The notes under the pieces were generated by a model. The model had not been told where the DNA came from. It ran no database searches and saw nothing but the letters and a program-made list of their open reading frames with translations. The translations under genes and the position numbers were made by a program. 64,000 nt of DNA from Lysinibacillus odysseyi 34hs-1 = NBRC 100172 (GTDB lineage Bacteria > Bacillota > Bacilli > Bacillales_A > Planococcaceae), in assembly GCF_001591965.1 (NCBI RefSeq), contig NZ_BCVX01000004.1:1-64000 (forward strand). The letters are read 5' to 3'. Below, in pieces: positions 16,659 to 23,313 of this stretch (the first letter of the stretch is position 1; each line of letters starts with the position of its first letter).

Positions 16659-17165
16659 TTAGAAATATTTCGAGTCGTCAAAGTCGACCTGGACTTGATA
16701 GTTTTTGGCATTAATAGCGTTCGATAGACGATGAGCAGACTTTTCGAGCTCATTTGCCTTTACCCGATATTCGTTCGGGTCATACAGGGCAACGCGGTAA
16801 AAAATTGTATCTCCTGAGCCGTGAAAGAAGGATTCTTTCTCGGACAACCCGAGCTCCTTATAGAGGGTAGATTGGGCACGCAGTTGGATTGCCAGCTCGA
16901 TCGCCTCTACTAATGTATAAGTCTCGTTTTCGAATTCAATAGAATTCTGGATATTTGCCTCATAGATTAGTCGGTCAAGGATACGTGCATCACGGCGTAT
17001 GTCCTCCAGCTCTGTATCGATTTGGTTTAATGTCCGGTCTGGAATTTTAGGCTCCTCACCTTTCTCTACAATTGCATGGGAGACGCTATGAATTTCAGAA
17101 ATTAACTCCTGTTTCTTTTTGTTTAAGATCGATTTTAATTTTACTGCTTCTGCTAATGAAATCAT
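16659..17165 (-). CDS. DIP1984-family helical protein
   Basis: 168 residues, strongly helical, with the DIP1984-type layout: LAEAVKLKS near the N terminus, an EGEEP-like EKGEEPKIP segment near 36-43, a coiled-coil ELEDIRRDARILDRLI stretch, and a central charged loop. The family (once called septicolysin-like) has no established biochemical role. There is no signal peptide. It begins 11 bases after the upstream B3/4-domain gene on the same strand, so the two form an operon. Confidence 0.75.
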   Translation of the reverse strand: MISLAEAVKLKSILNKKKQELISEIHSVSHAIVEKGEEPKIPDRTLNQIDTELEDIRRDARILDRLIYEANIQNSIEFENETYTLVEAIELAIQLRAQSTLYKELGLSEKESFFHGSGDTIFYRVALYDPNEYRVKANELEKSAHRLSNAINAKNYQVQVDFDDSKYF

Positions 17166-17176
17166 TCAATCGCTCC

Positions 17177-17866
17177 TTATAGGGAAGTCGTTGGTTCGGC
17201 GGCAGAAAGAACAGCCAATTCGAAATCGCCGCCATTTACTTGTGTAAACATTTTACCGGAAGAAGTGAGCAGCTGTCTCGCTTCAGCTTCCTCAATAGAT
17301 GGACGAAGGTAGAAAATATGCAGCGCATCTGTTGTATTTTCCGATACAGCCGTACGAATAGAATCTACATAGGGACTTCCGAATGGACCAATCGCATCTT
17401 TAGAATGAGGTATGTTTTTCAAGGAGATGGATCGTCCATTCAGCCCATCATAGCTTGTATTCTCAGTTCCTAACGCAATTGTAATATCTCCTTCTAGGTG
17501 AACCGTATCATAAATTCCAATTGGGACTTCATATTGAAGGGAGAAAAAATTATTAATATCTACGGCAGAATGGAACGGTACGAGGTATTGCTGTTTGGCA
17601 ATACGACGCAGCAGGCTTTCTGCTGAGTGGCGGTAACGGTTCGGGTCAGCACCGAAGGCCTTCCAAAGAGACCGCCACTCCTGAATGCCCGGGCGTTCAG
17701 TAACAGGTGTATCCTGGAGTTCAAAGAATAAATTTTCCTGATAAAGCTGTATACGCCCTTTAATCATTTGAGGAGAGTCAGAGACGGTAATTTTGGTATA
17801 ATGAATGAGGCCGATTTTCATAGCGGGCACTTTTTCAAGAAGAGATGTATCGAGCGAAATGTTCAT
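17177..17866 (-). CDS. B3/B4 tRNA-binding-domain protein
   Basis: 229 residues matching the stand-alone B3/4 domain also found in the phenylalanyl-tRNA synthetase beta chain: WRSLWKAFGADPNRYRHS, ESLLRRIAKQQYLVPF, SAVDINNFFSLQYEVPIGIYD and GPFGSPYVDS segments. Stand-alone members are thought to act on tRNA or in aminoacyl-tRNA editing, but no activity is settled. It starts at ATG 17866 with GAGGTGAT upstream. The 5' end faces queG, with 50 bp between the divergent genes. Confidence 0.8.
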   Translation of the reverse strand: MNISLDTSLLEKVPAMKIGLIHYTKITVSDSPQMIKGRIQLYQENLFFELQDTPVTERPGIQEWRSLWKAFGADPNRYRHSAESLLRRIAKQQYLVPFHSAVDINNFFSLQYEVPIGIYDTVHLEGDITIALGTENTSYDGLNGRSISLKNIPHSKDAIGPFGSPYVDSIRTAVSENTTDALHIFYLRPSIEEAEARQLLTSSGKMFTQVNGGDFELAVLSAAEPTTSL

Positions 17867-17916
17867 AGTATCACCTCGGAATTTTTAATTTATTGTACCA
17901 TAAGGAAGGTGAGGAA

Positions 17917-19044
17917 ATGCGTATAGCAGATTTGCAGGCACAGTTAATTGAATATGCAAAGTCGATTGGCGTTGATAAGATTGGCTTTGCAACCGCCTCG
18001 CCGTTTCATGAGTTGAAAAATAGATTGCGCCGTCAGCAGGAGCTGGGCTTTCAGTCCGGCTTTGAAGAATCGGATATCGAGCTTCGGACGGAGCCGCTCC
18101 GTTTATTGGATGGCGCAGAGAGTATTATAGCAATTGCTATTGCATATCCTTCGAAAATGAAGGATGCCCCTGCCGGAAAAAAAGGAGAGCGCCGCGGCAT
18201 TTTCTGCCGGGCGTCATGGGGCATTGATTACCATGTAGCTGTCAGGGAAAGACTGCAGCTGATAGAGGCATGGCTGGCCGAGCGTGTCCCGGATGTTCGT
18301 ATAAAATCAATGGTTGATACAGGGGAACTTGTGGACCGTGCCGTGGCAGAGCGTGCCGGTATCGGCTGGAACGGGAAAAATTGTTCTATTATTACGCCGG
18401 AATTTGGTTCTTATGTATATTTGGGTGAGTTGATCACGAATATTCCATTTGAGCCTGATACGCCGATAGAAGACGAGTGCGGCGATTGTACACTCTGTCT
18501 CGATGTTTGTCCGACAGGGGCTATTGTAGCACCCGGGCAGTTGAACTCGCAGCGCTGTATTGCCTACCTGACACAGACGAAGGGTTTCTTACCCGATGAG
18601 TTCCGCGGGAAAATTGGGAATCGTTTATATGGGTGCGATACATGCCAGACAGTATGCCCTAAAAATAAGGGGAAGGCAAATTGGATTCATGAGGAATTTA
18701 CTCCAGATCCGGAAGTTGCTAAACCGCTATTGTCTCCGCTTCTTTCCATTTCGAATAAGGAATTTAAAGCGAAATTCGGACATGTTTCCGGCTCCTGGCG
18801 GGGGAAGAAGCCGATCCAGCGTAATGCGATATTGGCATTGGCCCATTTTAAGGAGCAGTCAGCGATACCTGAGCTGATTGACGTGATGAAAAAGGACGAA
18901 CGCCCTGTCATCCGGGGAACTGCCGCATGGGCACTTGGTAAAATAGGTGGGCACGAGGCCCAGCTTGCGCTTCAAGGGGCAAAGGAACGTGAAACGGACG
19001 CCGAGGTGCTCACGGAAATAGAAAAAGGATTAGCATTATTATAA
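17917..19044 (+). CDS. queG: Epoxyqueuosine reductase
   Basis: 375 residues. QueG reduces epoxyqueuosine to queuosine at position 34 of GUN-anticodon tRNAs using cobalamin and two [4Fe-4S] clusters. Cluster ligands are visible: Cys188, 191, 194 and 198 (CGDCTLCLDVCP), Cys214, and Cys240, 243 and 247 (CDTCQTVCP). MVDTGELVDRAVAERAG and GWNGKNCSII belong to the cobalamin/active-site region. Residues from about 300 on form HEAT-like repeats (RNAILALAHF, RGTAAWALGKIG), typical of Bacillus QueG. GGAAGGTGAGG precedes ATG 17917; an upstream ATG at 17893 was rejected. trmL follows at 16 bases, so wobble-base modification enzymes are paired. Confidence 0.93.
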   Translation: MRIADLQAQLIEYAKSIGVDKIGFATASPFHELKNRLRRQQELGFQSGFEESDIELRTEPLRLLDGAESIIAIAIAYPSKMKDAPAGKKGERRGIFCRASWGIDYHVAVRERLQLIEAWLAERVPDVRIKSMVDTGELVDRAVAERAGIGWNGKNCSIITPEFGSYVYLGELITNIPFEPDTPIEDECGDCTLCLDVCPTGAIVAPGQLNSQRCIAYLTQTKGFLPDEFRGKIGNRLYGCDTCQTVCPKNKGKANWIHEEFTPDPEVAKPLLSPLLSISNKEFKAKFGHVSGSWRGKKPIQRNAILALAHFKEQSAIPELIDVMKKDERPVIRGTAAWALGKIGGHEAQLALQGAKERETDAEVLTEIEKGLALL

Positions 19045-19060
19045 GAAAGAGGTCTTTAGT

Positions 19061-19534
19061 TTGCCGTTACATGTAGTTTTATATCAACCAGAAATCCCCG
19101 CCAATACAGGGAATATTGCCCGCACATGTGCAGGGACAAATACAAGTCTGCATCTGATCCATCCACTTGGATTCTCAACGGATGACAAGATGCTAAAAAG
19201 AGCGGGATTGGATTATTGGGAGCATGTAAATGTGGTTTATCACGATTCATTGGAAGATTTCCTCGCCTATTCTCAAGGGGGCGATTTGTATCTGATTGAA
19301 ACATATAGTGAAGAGCCATTTACAACGCATGACTTCAGCGACACAGAGCGCGACATTTATTTTATGTTTGGGAAAGAAACGACCGGGCTGCCAAAGGATT
19401 TTGCGTATGAACGTCAGGATATGTGTCTGCGTATTCCGCAAAGTGATCATATCCGTTCTTTAAATTTATCCAATACCGCGGCTATAGTTATTTATGAGGC
19501 ACTTCGACAGCAGGGCTATCCAGGGCTCAAATAG
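19061..19534 (+). CDS. trmL: tRNA (cytidine(34)-2'-O)-methyltransferase
   Basis: 157 residues, the standard minimal SPOUT methyltransferase. TrmL methylates the ribose of the wobble base in tRNA-Leu species. Motifs: PEIPANTGNIARTC, LIHPLGF, FGKETTGLP and LRIPQSDHIRSLNLSNTAAI, which form the trefoil-knot SAM site. It starts with TTG 19061 behind AAAGAGGT, 16 bases after queG on the same strand, so a shared transcript is likely. Confidence 0.93.
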   Translation: MPLHVVLYQPEIPANTGNIARTCAGTNTSLHLIHPLGFSTDDKMLKRAGLDYWEHVNVVYHDSLEDFLAYSQGGDLYLIETYSEEPFTTHDFSDTERDIYFMFGKETTGLPKDFAYERQDMCLRIPQSDHIRSLNLSNTAAIVIYEALRQQGYPGLK

Positions 19535-19541
19535 AATCCGT

Positions 19542-19580
19542 AAAAACAGCAGGGGAAGAAAATTCCCCTGCTGTTTTTCT
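19542..19580 (+). terminator. Strong rho-independent terminator
   Basis: AAAAACAGCAGGGGA pairs perfectly with TCCCCTGCTGTTTTT around a short loop. The symmetry makes it usable in both directions, between trmL and the convergent small gene at 19675-19836. Confidence 0.92.
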
Positions 19581-19674
19581 ATGAAGAAAAGAAGGGGGTT
19601 TTGCAGAAAACTGACTTTCAAAAGATAGATCAAACTCTAAAAAAATGGTGTGAAAATGAGGGGGAAGAATAGGG

Positions 19675-19836
19675 CTATGAAGGGTTAATGACATCTGATG
19701 GCTGTTTGTCATGAGAAAACTGATTAGAGCCGGCTGTAGCATCATAAGCAATAAGAATGACTCCGAGTTTCTCTTCCAATGCATTAATTTCATCGAGCCT
19801 TTCACTAGTAAGCTGCGCGAATGGTGTGTCTTCCAA
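19675..19836 (-). CDS. Small conserved-type protein, function unknown
   Basis: A 53-residue frame from TTG 19836, with AAGGAAGTGAT just upstream. The sequence is compact and soluble: TPFAQLTSERLDEI, then EEKLGVILIAYDA, then a polar tail. A short 'xTPFxxLTxxRLxxIxxLExxLGVxLIAYD' pattern is recalled from uncharacterised Bacillales small proteins, but that is memory, not a search. No signal peptide or metal motif. It ends in the shared terminator with trmL. Confidence 0.6.
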   Translation of the reverse strand: MEDTPFAQLTSERLDEINALEEKLGVILIAYDATAGSNQFSHDKQPSDVINPS

Positions 19837-19879
19837 CAGTATCACTTCCTTTCTTAAATAGTATGGATTATAGAACTGG

Positions 19880-19888
19880 TGCTATACT
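19880..19888 (+). promoter_or_regulatory. Possible extended -10 promoter
   Basis: TGC-TATACT at 19880-19888 fits an extended -10 element. No good -35 is seen at 17 bp. It would give a leader of about 145 bases to the gene at 20040, containing the pseudoknot-like structure. Confidence 0.3.
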
Positions 19889-19932
19889 TGTGGACTTTTG
19901 ATCGGTTGGTAAGAGACGAGAGGGACATATCT

Positions 19933-20011
19933 CCTCAGTTCGATAGGAAATGTTGTTTACTGAAGAGGCAGTTGAGGAATTTACTAACTATCGAATCATT
20001 TAGTAAACAAT
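19933..20011 (+). promoter_or_regulatory. Predicted RNA pseudoknot in the leader of the Cys-rich gene
   Basis: Two interleaved inverted pairs are present. TTCGATAG (19939-19946) is complementary to CTATCGAA (19988-19995). TTGTTTACTGAA (19953-19964) is complementary to TTTAGTAAACAA (19999-20010) with one G-U. The order b-c-b'-c' cannot form two nested hairpins but does form an H-type pseudoknot of 8 and 12 bp. A third pair, CCTCAG (19933-19938) with TTGAGG (19972-19977), could compete. It ends 18 bases before the AGGAGG of the next gene. A cis-acting switch is an inference. Confidence 0.45.
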
Positions 20012-20039
20012 TAGCTAAAACCTATGTAGGAGGCTCATT

Positions 20040-20261
20040 ATGCTGACGTATTATTTTTATAATCAAAACACCGATGCCAAAGGGAATCATCAAGTGCATG
20101 CGCCAGATTGCACTTACTCGCCTGAAGTAGAGGATACGATTGCTCTCGGCATGCATGCCAATTCTAAAGAGGCCATCCAATATGCTGAAGCTTTTACGGG
20201 AAAAACAAACTTTGACAGCTGTGCATGCTGCTGGACAAAATTAGAAAAGAGCCAGGCTTAA
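20040..20261 (+). CDS. Small Cys-rich protein, function unknown
   Basis: 73 residues. Residues 1-20 read YYFYNQNTDAKGNHQVH, followed by APDC (Cys24), and CACCW near the C terminus. His and Cys spacing suggests a metal-binding or thiol-rich mini-fold. Short proteins with a YYNKNTQxxGxHEVH-like start are common in Bacillales and lack an assigned role (recalled resemblance). AGGAGG seven bases before ATG 20040 makes translation likely. The leader contains the pseudoknot candidate at 19933-20011. Confidence 0.65.
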   Translation: MLTYYFYNQNTDAKGNHQVHAPDCTYSPEVEDTIALGMHANSKEAIQYAEAFTGKTNFDSCACCWTKLEKSQA

Positions 20262-20263
20262 AG

Positions 20264-20300
20264 AAGCGGTCATTCTAAGACAGGGGAATGACCGCTTTTC
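20264..20300 (+). terminator. Terminator between convergent genes
   Basis: AAGCGGTCATTC pairs perfectly with GAATGACCGCTT around a 10-base loop, followed by TTCC. It serves the gene at 20040 and abuts the stop codon of the anti-sigma-like gene on the other strand. Confidence 0.75.
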
Positions 20301-21101
20301 CTATTGTGCATATCCTTTTACTATTCCTATGATTTGATCCGTCCGCAAGGGACCGTAATCCTTGCTGTCCGCGCCGCGCCACCATTGATCAACAAGTACA
20401 AATACTTCATTCTCTCCGACTGTTACCGGCGGCATCTCAGTGGAGAAATAAGCACGTGCTGCCTCCTCGTCTGCAATATTACCTGGATTTATCTTTTCAA
20501 AATAGACGGTTTCATTAAGCCCATGCATCGTCGCTTCCGCATAGAAGGCCAAAAGCTTTTTATCATCTATCCAAACGTGCCCATCAATAATTTCCACTGT
20601 TTCACCAGGAAGACCAACAATCCGCCCTATATTTTGAACAGTAGTATTTGGAACGGCTTCATTGACCGAAGAGGGCATTTGATAGTATATAACCTCGCCA
20701 CGTTTAAAAGCTGCAATTTCAGAATCAACCACAAGCGGTGAGTGGTATGATGTAACATAATCATGATTACCTCTATCCATCGCATCGGACAGCCAGTCAA
20801 TCGTAAACATTTCTCCAGACACTGCTAGTATTTGAGGGCTTTCCGGAGTATTTACGTCTGAAATCGTTTCAATTGTTTCTTCTTCCAGTGAGCTATCGGA
20901 AATAAACAGATATAAGCTGCTGACTGTAATTAAGGTGAAGAGGATAAAAGCTGCTTGAGGCATGAAGCGAAATCTTATCTTTTTACGCTTTACTCTCTCC
21001 AGTACAGCCTGTTTATCTTTTTGAGTAAAAGTAATATGTGACAGTGTCTGTTGGCTTTGCTCTTCCTTCAGTGCTTTAAGCTTTTCATCCACTGAAATCA
21101 C
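20301..21101 (-). CDS. Putative anti-sigma factor with an outer degenerate signal-peptidase (S26) domain
   Basis: 266 residues. Residues 1-46 are charged, helical and cytoplasmic; 48-67 form one transmembrane helix; the rest is outside. The outer part follows the type I signal peptidase plan: RGEVIYYQMP (cf. RGDIVVF), RIVGLPGETVEIIDGHVWID, and NEVFVLVDQWWRGADSKDYGPL (cf. the box E SRDSR/GPV region). The nucleophile SMxPT box is reduced to GEMFTIDW and the catalytic Lys of KRIIGLPG is Gly159 (GRIVGLPG), so peptidase activity should be absent. Its ATG lies inside the 3' end of the ECF sigma gene (17-base overlap), the usual place for a cognate anti-sigma factor. The outer domain may be a sensor, perhaps of signal peptides or secretion stress; that is inference. 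Confidence 0.7.
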   Translation of the reverse strand: MISVDEKLKALKEEQSQQTLSHITFTQKDKQAVLERVKRKKIRFRFMPQAAFILFTLITVSSLYLFISDSSLEEETIETISDVNTPESPQILAVSGEMFTIDWLSDAMDRGNHDYVTSYHSPLVVDSEIAAFKRGEVIYYQMPSSVNEAVPNTTVQNIGRIVGLPGETVEIIDGHVWIDDKKLLAFYAEATMHGLNETVYFEKINPGNIADEEAARAYFSTEMPPVTVGENEVFVLVDQWWRGADSKDYGPLRTDQIIGIVKGYAQ

Positions 21102-21633
21102 CTTCCTTTACTAGCTGCTTTAATAATTCCCTTCCTCTTTTCAGCCTTGTTTTAATGGTATTTTCATTAAGTTTGAGCATATAGGCTATTTCTGCGATTG
21201 ACACGTCCTCATAATAAAAGAGTAACAAAGCCTCACGGTACTTAACGGGCAATTCAAGGACATGCATTAGCAACTGGTGCTGCTGCTCCTGTTTAATGAG
21301 CATCTGCTCTGTAGAATGGGGAGCTTTTGTATAAGGGGGGATGAGATTGTTCAAAATAATACGTTTCAGCCAACCACTTCTTAGCCTATCCTTGGAGCGG
21401 TTAATTGTTACTTTATATAGCCATGCTTTTAATGAAGCGATCTGCTGGACCTCTTCGCAGCGTTCATAACATAGAAAAAATACATCCTGCACTATTTCCT
21501 GTGCCTTTCCGATATCTTTGACATACGTATAAGAGAGCTTTGTTAATGCATCCCCATACATTTCCATTACATACGTTAGCCATTCGATTTTTGCGGTGTT
21601 GTCTTCTGTAGAAGAAAGGTGAGAAGCATCCAT
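21085..21633 (-). CDS. ECF-family RNA polymerase sigma factor
   Basis: 182 residues. Region 2 is at about 20-90 with LSYTYVKDIGKAQEIVQDVFF (-10 recognition) and LKAWLYKVTINRSKDRLR. Region 4 is at about 125-178 with LPVKYREALLLFYYEDVSIAEIAYML and a helix-turn-helix NENTIKTRLKRGRELL. There is no region 1.1 or 3, as expected for extracytoplasmic-function sigma factors. A GGGGGG-rich ribosome site precedes ATG 21633. It overlaps its probable anti-sigma gene by 17 bases and has an ECF-type promoter upstream, so it probably drives its own operon. Confidence 0.9.
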   Translation of the reverse strand: MDASHLSSTEDNTAKIEWLTYVMEMYGDALTKLSYTYVKDIGKAQEIVQDVFFLCYERCEEVQQIASLKAWLYKVTINRSKDRLRSGWLKRIILNNLIPPYTKAPHSTEQMLIKQEQQHQLLMHVLELPVKYREALLLFYYEDVSIAEIAYMLKLNENTIKTRLKRGRELLKQLVKEGDFSG

Positions 21634-21661
21634 TTCATCCCCCCTCAGAATCGTTTTATCT

Positions 21662-21690
21662 TAAACGAATGAAAACGGGGAAAAGTTTCA
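21662..21690 (-). promoter_or_regulatory. ECF-type autoregulated promoter
   Basis: On the minus strand TGAAAC (21690-21685) and CGTTTA (21667-21662) are separated by 17 bp, matching the AAC/CGT pattern of ECF sigma promoters (SigW/SigM kind). It sits 29 bp before the sigma gene start. Flanking CGTTT/AAACG forms a short inverted repeat. Confidence 0.55.
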
Positions 21691-21725
21691 AAATTGTTTA
21701 ATTTTAATAAATGGGGGCTCGAGAA

Positions 21726-21756
21726 ATAAGAAAAAGGCTATCTCAGTGATAGCCTT
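21726..21756 (-). terminator. Terminator of the VOC dioxygenase gene
   Basis: On the minus strand AAGGCTATC pairs with GATAGCCTT around a 5-base loop and is followed by TTTCTTATT, just after the stop of the gene at 21761-22645. Confidence 0.8.
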
Positions 21757-21760
21757 CATC

Positions 21761-22645
21761 TTAGTTACCTTCTATTGTAAAGAAAATTCGAATACCATTT
21801 GGGTCGACAGTGGAGAAAAGAGGGTTGCTGCTGTATAGTAGTTCCTCGGTCTGTTGCTCTACCAAATAGCCTGCTGATTGCAGCTTATTTTTAACGGAAT
21901 CAGCATATGTTTCGTCCTTTAGTACAACGGTATAACTTTTCAAGCCGGCCGCATCATCCGGTAAAGCAGGTCTGCCGTTGCTTTGCCAAGTGTTTAGCCC
22001 AATATGATGATGGTAATTGCCAGTAGACACAAACAGCGCCTGTCCACCGTACCGGCAGACAACTTCATAGTCCAGTACTTGTGTATAAAATTCCTCTGTT
22101 TTTTCTAGATCACTTACAGATAAATGGATATGCCCCATCACCGTGTCTGTCGGCAGCCCGTCCCATTTGCCGTCTGCCTCTGCTAAAATCGATTGGAAGT
22201 TCAGTTGCTCTGTTGTCATATGAACAAGGCCGTCACGATTCCATGTCCATTGCTGTTCAGGGCGGTCAATGTAAATTTCAATCCCGTTCCCGTCAGGATC
22301 ATTGAGGTAGAGGGCCTCGCTTACATCATGATCTGCTGCGCCTAGACGGATATTGTGCTGGATAAAATGCTGTACGATGTTTCCAAGATCTGTCCGTGTC
22401 GGTAGTAATAGGGCAAAATGATATAGTCCTGTGAATCCTTGCGGGGAAATCGCGTCTTTTACCTCGATTAAAGAAATCAGGCTGGATACCCCGTCAACCG
22501 TTAAATAAGCAATCTCTTCCGTTTGTTTTAATACGCGGAAGCCTATAATAGTAGTGTAATACTCAACAGAGCGCTTCAAGTCGGATACTTTTAACTGCAC
22601 ATGAGTAGTATATAGATTCGGTTTTTTATGAAAATGTGTAGCCAT
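21761..22645 (-). CDS. VOC-family extradiol-type dioxygenase (CatE-like)
   Basis: 294 residues with two vicinal-oxygen-chelate modules. Module one has HVQLKVSDLKRSVEYY, a YHFALLLPT strand, and DPDGNGIEIYIDRP. Module two has HIHLSVSDLEKTEEFY, YHHHIGLNTW, and DPNGIRIFF. The His-His-Glu metal triad of extradiol dioxygenases can be traced through module two, except that the Glu position reads IRIFF rather than IEIY, so the active site may sit in module one or be altered. B. subtilis CatE (catechol 2,3-dioxygenase) has this length and plan. ATG 22645 is chosen because GTGAGGA lies about ten bases before it; TTG 22654 would overlap that site. Confidence 0.8.
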   Translation of the reverse strand: MATHFHKKPNLYTTHVQLKVSDLKRSVEYYTTIIGFRVLKQTEEIAYLTVDGVSSLISLIEVKDAISPQGFTGLYHFALLLPTRTDLGNIVQHFIQHNIRLGAADHDVSEALYLNDPDGNGIEIYIDRPEQQWTWNRDGLVHMTTEQLNFQSILAEADGKWDGLPTDTVMGHIHLSVSDLEKTEEFYTQVLDYEVVCRYGGQALFVSTGNYHHHIGLNTWQSNGRPALPDDAAGLKSYTVVLKDETYADSVKNKLQSAGYLVEQQTEELLYSSNPLFSTVDPNGIRIFFTIEGN

Positions 22646-22731
22646 AGGGAACAATTCCTCACTTTTGATTATTATTTTATAGTTACTTACTTTATGTAAC
22701 TTATTGTAGAGGCTGAAATGAATGGCGTCAA

Positions 22732-22762
22732 GAAAAAAGACGACCGTTTGGAACGGTCGTCT
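22732..22762 (-). terminator. Terminator of the 31-residue protein gene
   Basis: On the minus strand AGACGACCGTT pairs perfectly with AACGGTCGTCT around TCC/TGG, followed by TTTTTTCTT. Confidence 0.88.
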
Positions 22763-22783
22763 CTCAGTAGCTTTAGTTACGTA

Positions 22784-22879
22784 TTAGTTTTCTTTAGAAA
22801 ATGGTTTACCTTCGTAACCAGCTGTGAAGATTGCAGTTAAGAATGCAGCACATACACCAAGAATTAAAATTAATTTCAT
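22784..22879 (-). CDS. 31-residue membrane or secreted miniprotein
   Basis: The frame encodes a 31-residue peptide: a hydrophobic helix of about 20 residues (KLILILGVCAAFLTAIF) and a polar tail GYEGKPFSKEN. A perfect ribosome site, AAGGAGGG, lies nine bases before ATG 22879, and a strong terminator follows within 22 bases, so it is a real monocistronic gene. No family is recognised. A single-pass membrane miniprotein is the natural reading. Confidence 0.75.
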   Translation of the reverse strand: MKLILILGVCAAFLTAIFTAGYEGKPFSKEN

Positions 22880-23016
22880 GGAAGTACCCTCCTTACACGT
22901 AGTAAAAAATCTCTTTTATCAGTATATCCTATCTAACAAGGCTTTACCAATATATTTTGTGACATAAATGGTTCAAATGATGAAACAAGGGAATAGTGTA
23001 AAAAGGAGGGATAAGC

Positions 23017-23178
23017 ATGGAAAAGGACAAGGATCAAATAGTAAATGGAAATATGGCAAACACAATGGAAGAGTTAAAAAACTTAGGGAAACAGATGGAA
23101 CACTTGCGTGACGAACAACAATTGGAGCAAGACGGAAGAGAAGCGGACCCTGTACAATTTGATGAGAAAAATCAGTGA
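23017..23178 (+). CDS. Small acidic hydrophilic protein
   Basis: 53 residues, rich in Glu, Gln and Asp, with a central amphipathic helix (MEELKNLGKQMEHLRDEQ). AAAGGAGGG lies seven bases before ATG 23017. No signal peptide, Cys or known motif. Similar short acidic proteins are found in Bacillales without assigned function (recalled, not searched). It ends before the shared terminator at 23268-23308. Confidence 0.7.
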   Translation: MEKDKDQIVNGNMANTMEELKNLGKQMEHLRDEQQLEQDGREADPVQFDEKNQ

Positions 23179-23267
23179 AATTTCTAAAGAACTCATAGCT
23201 TTTACGGGAATGACGGAGAGAAGGGGGAGCTATTTGCTAGAAGGGTTGAGAGATAAAACAAGCAATT

Positions 23268-23308
23268 AAAACAAGGAGATATCCGGTTAAGGGAAATCTC
23301 CTTGTTTT
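23268..23308. terminator. Bidirectional terminator
   Basis: AAAACAAGGAGAT pairs perfectly with ATCTCCTTGTTTT around a 15-base loop, between the convergent small acidic protein gene and the acyl-CoA ligase gene. Confidence 0.9.
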
Positions 23309-23313
23309 ATTAT

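Noticed and set aside
20304-20741. 145-codon plus-strand frame inside the anti-sigma-like gene.
   Set aside because: It starts inside the terminator and is antisense to the overlapping, better supported gene.
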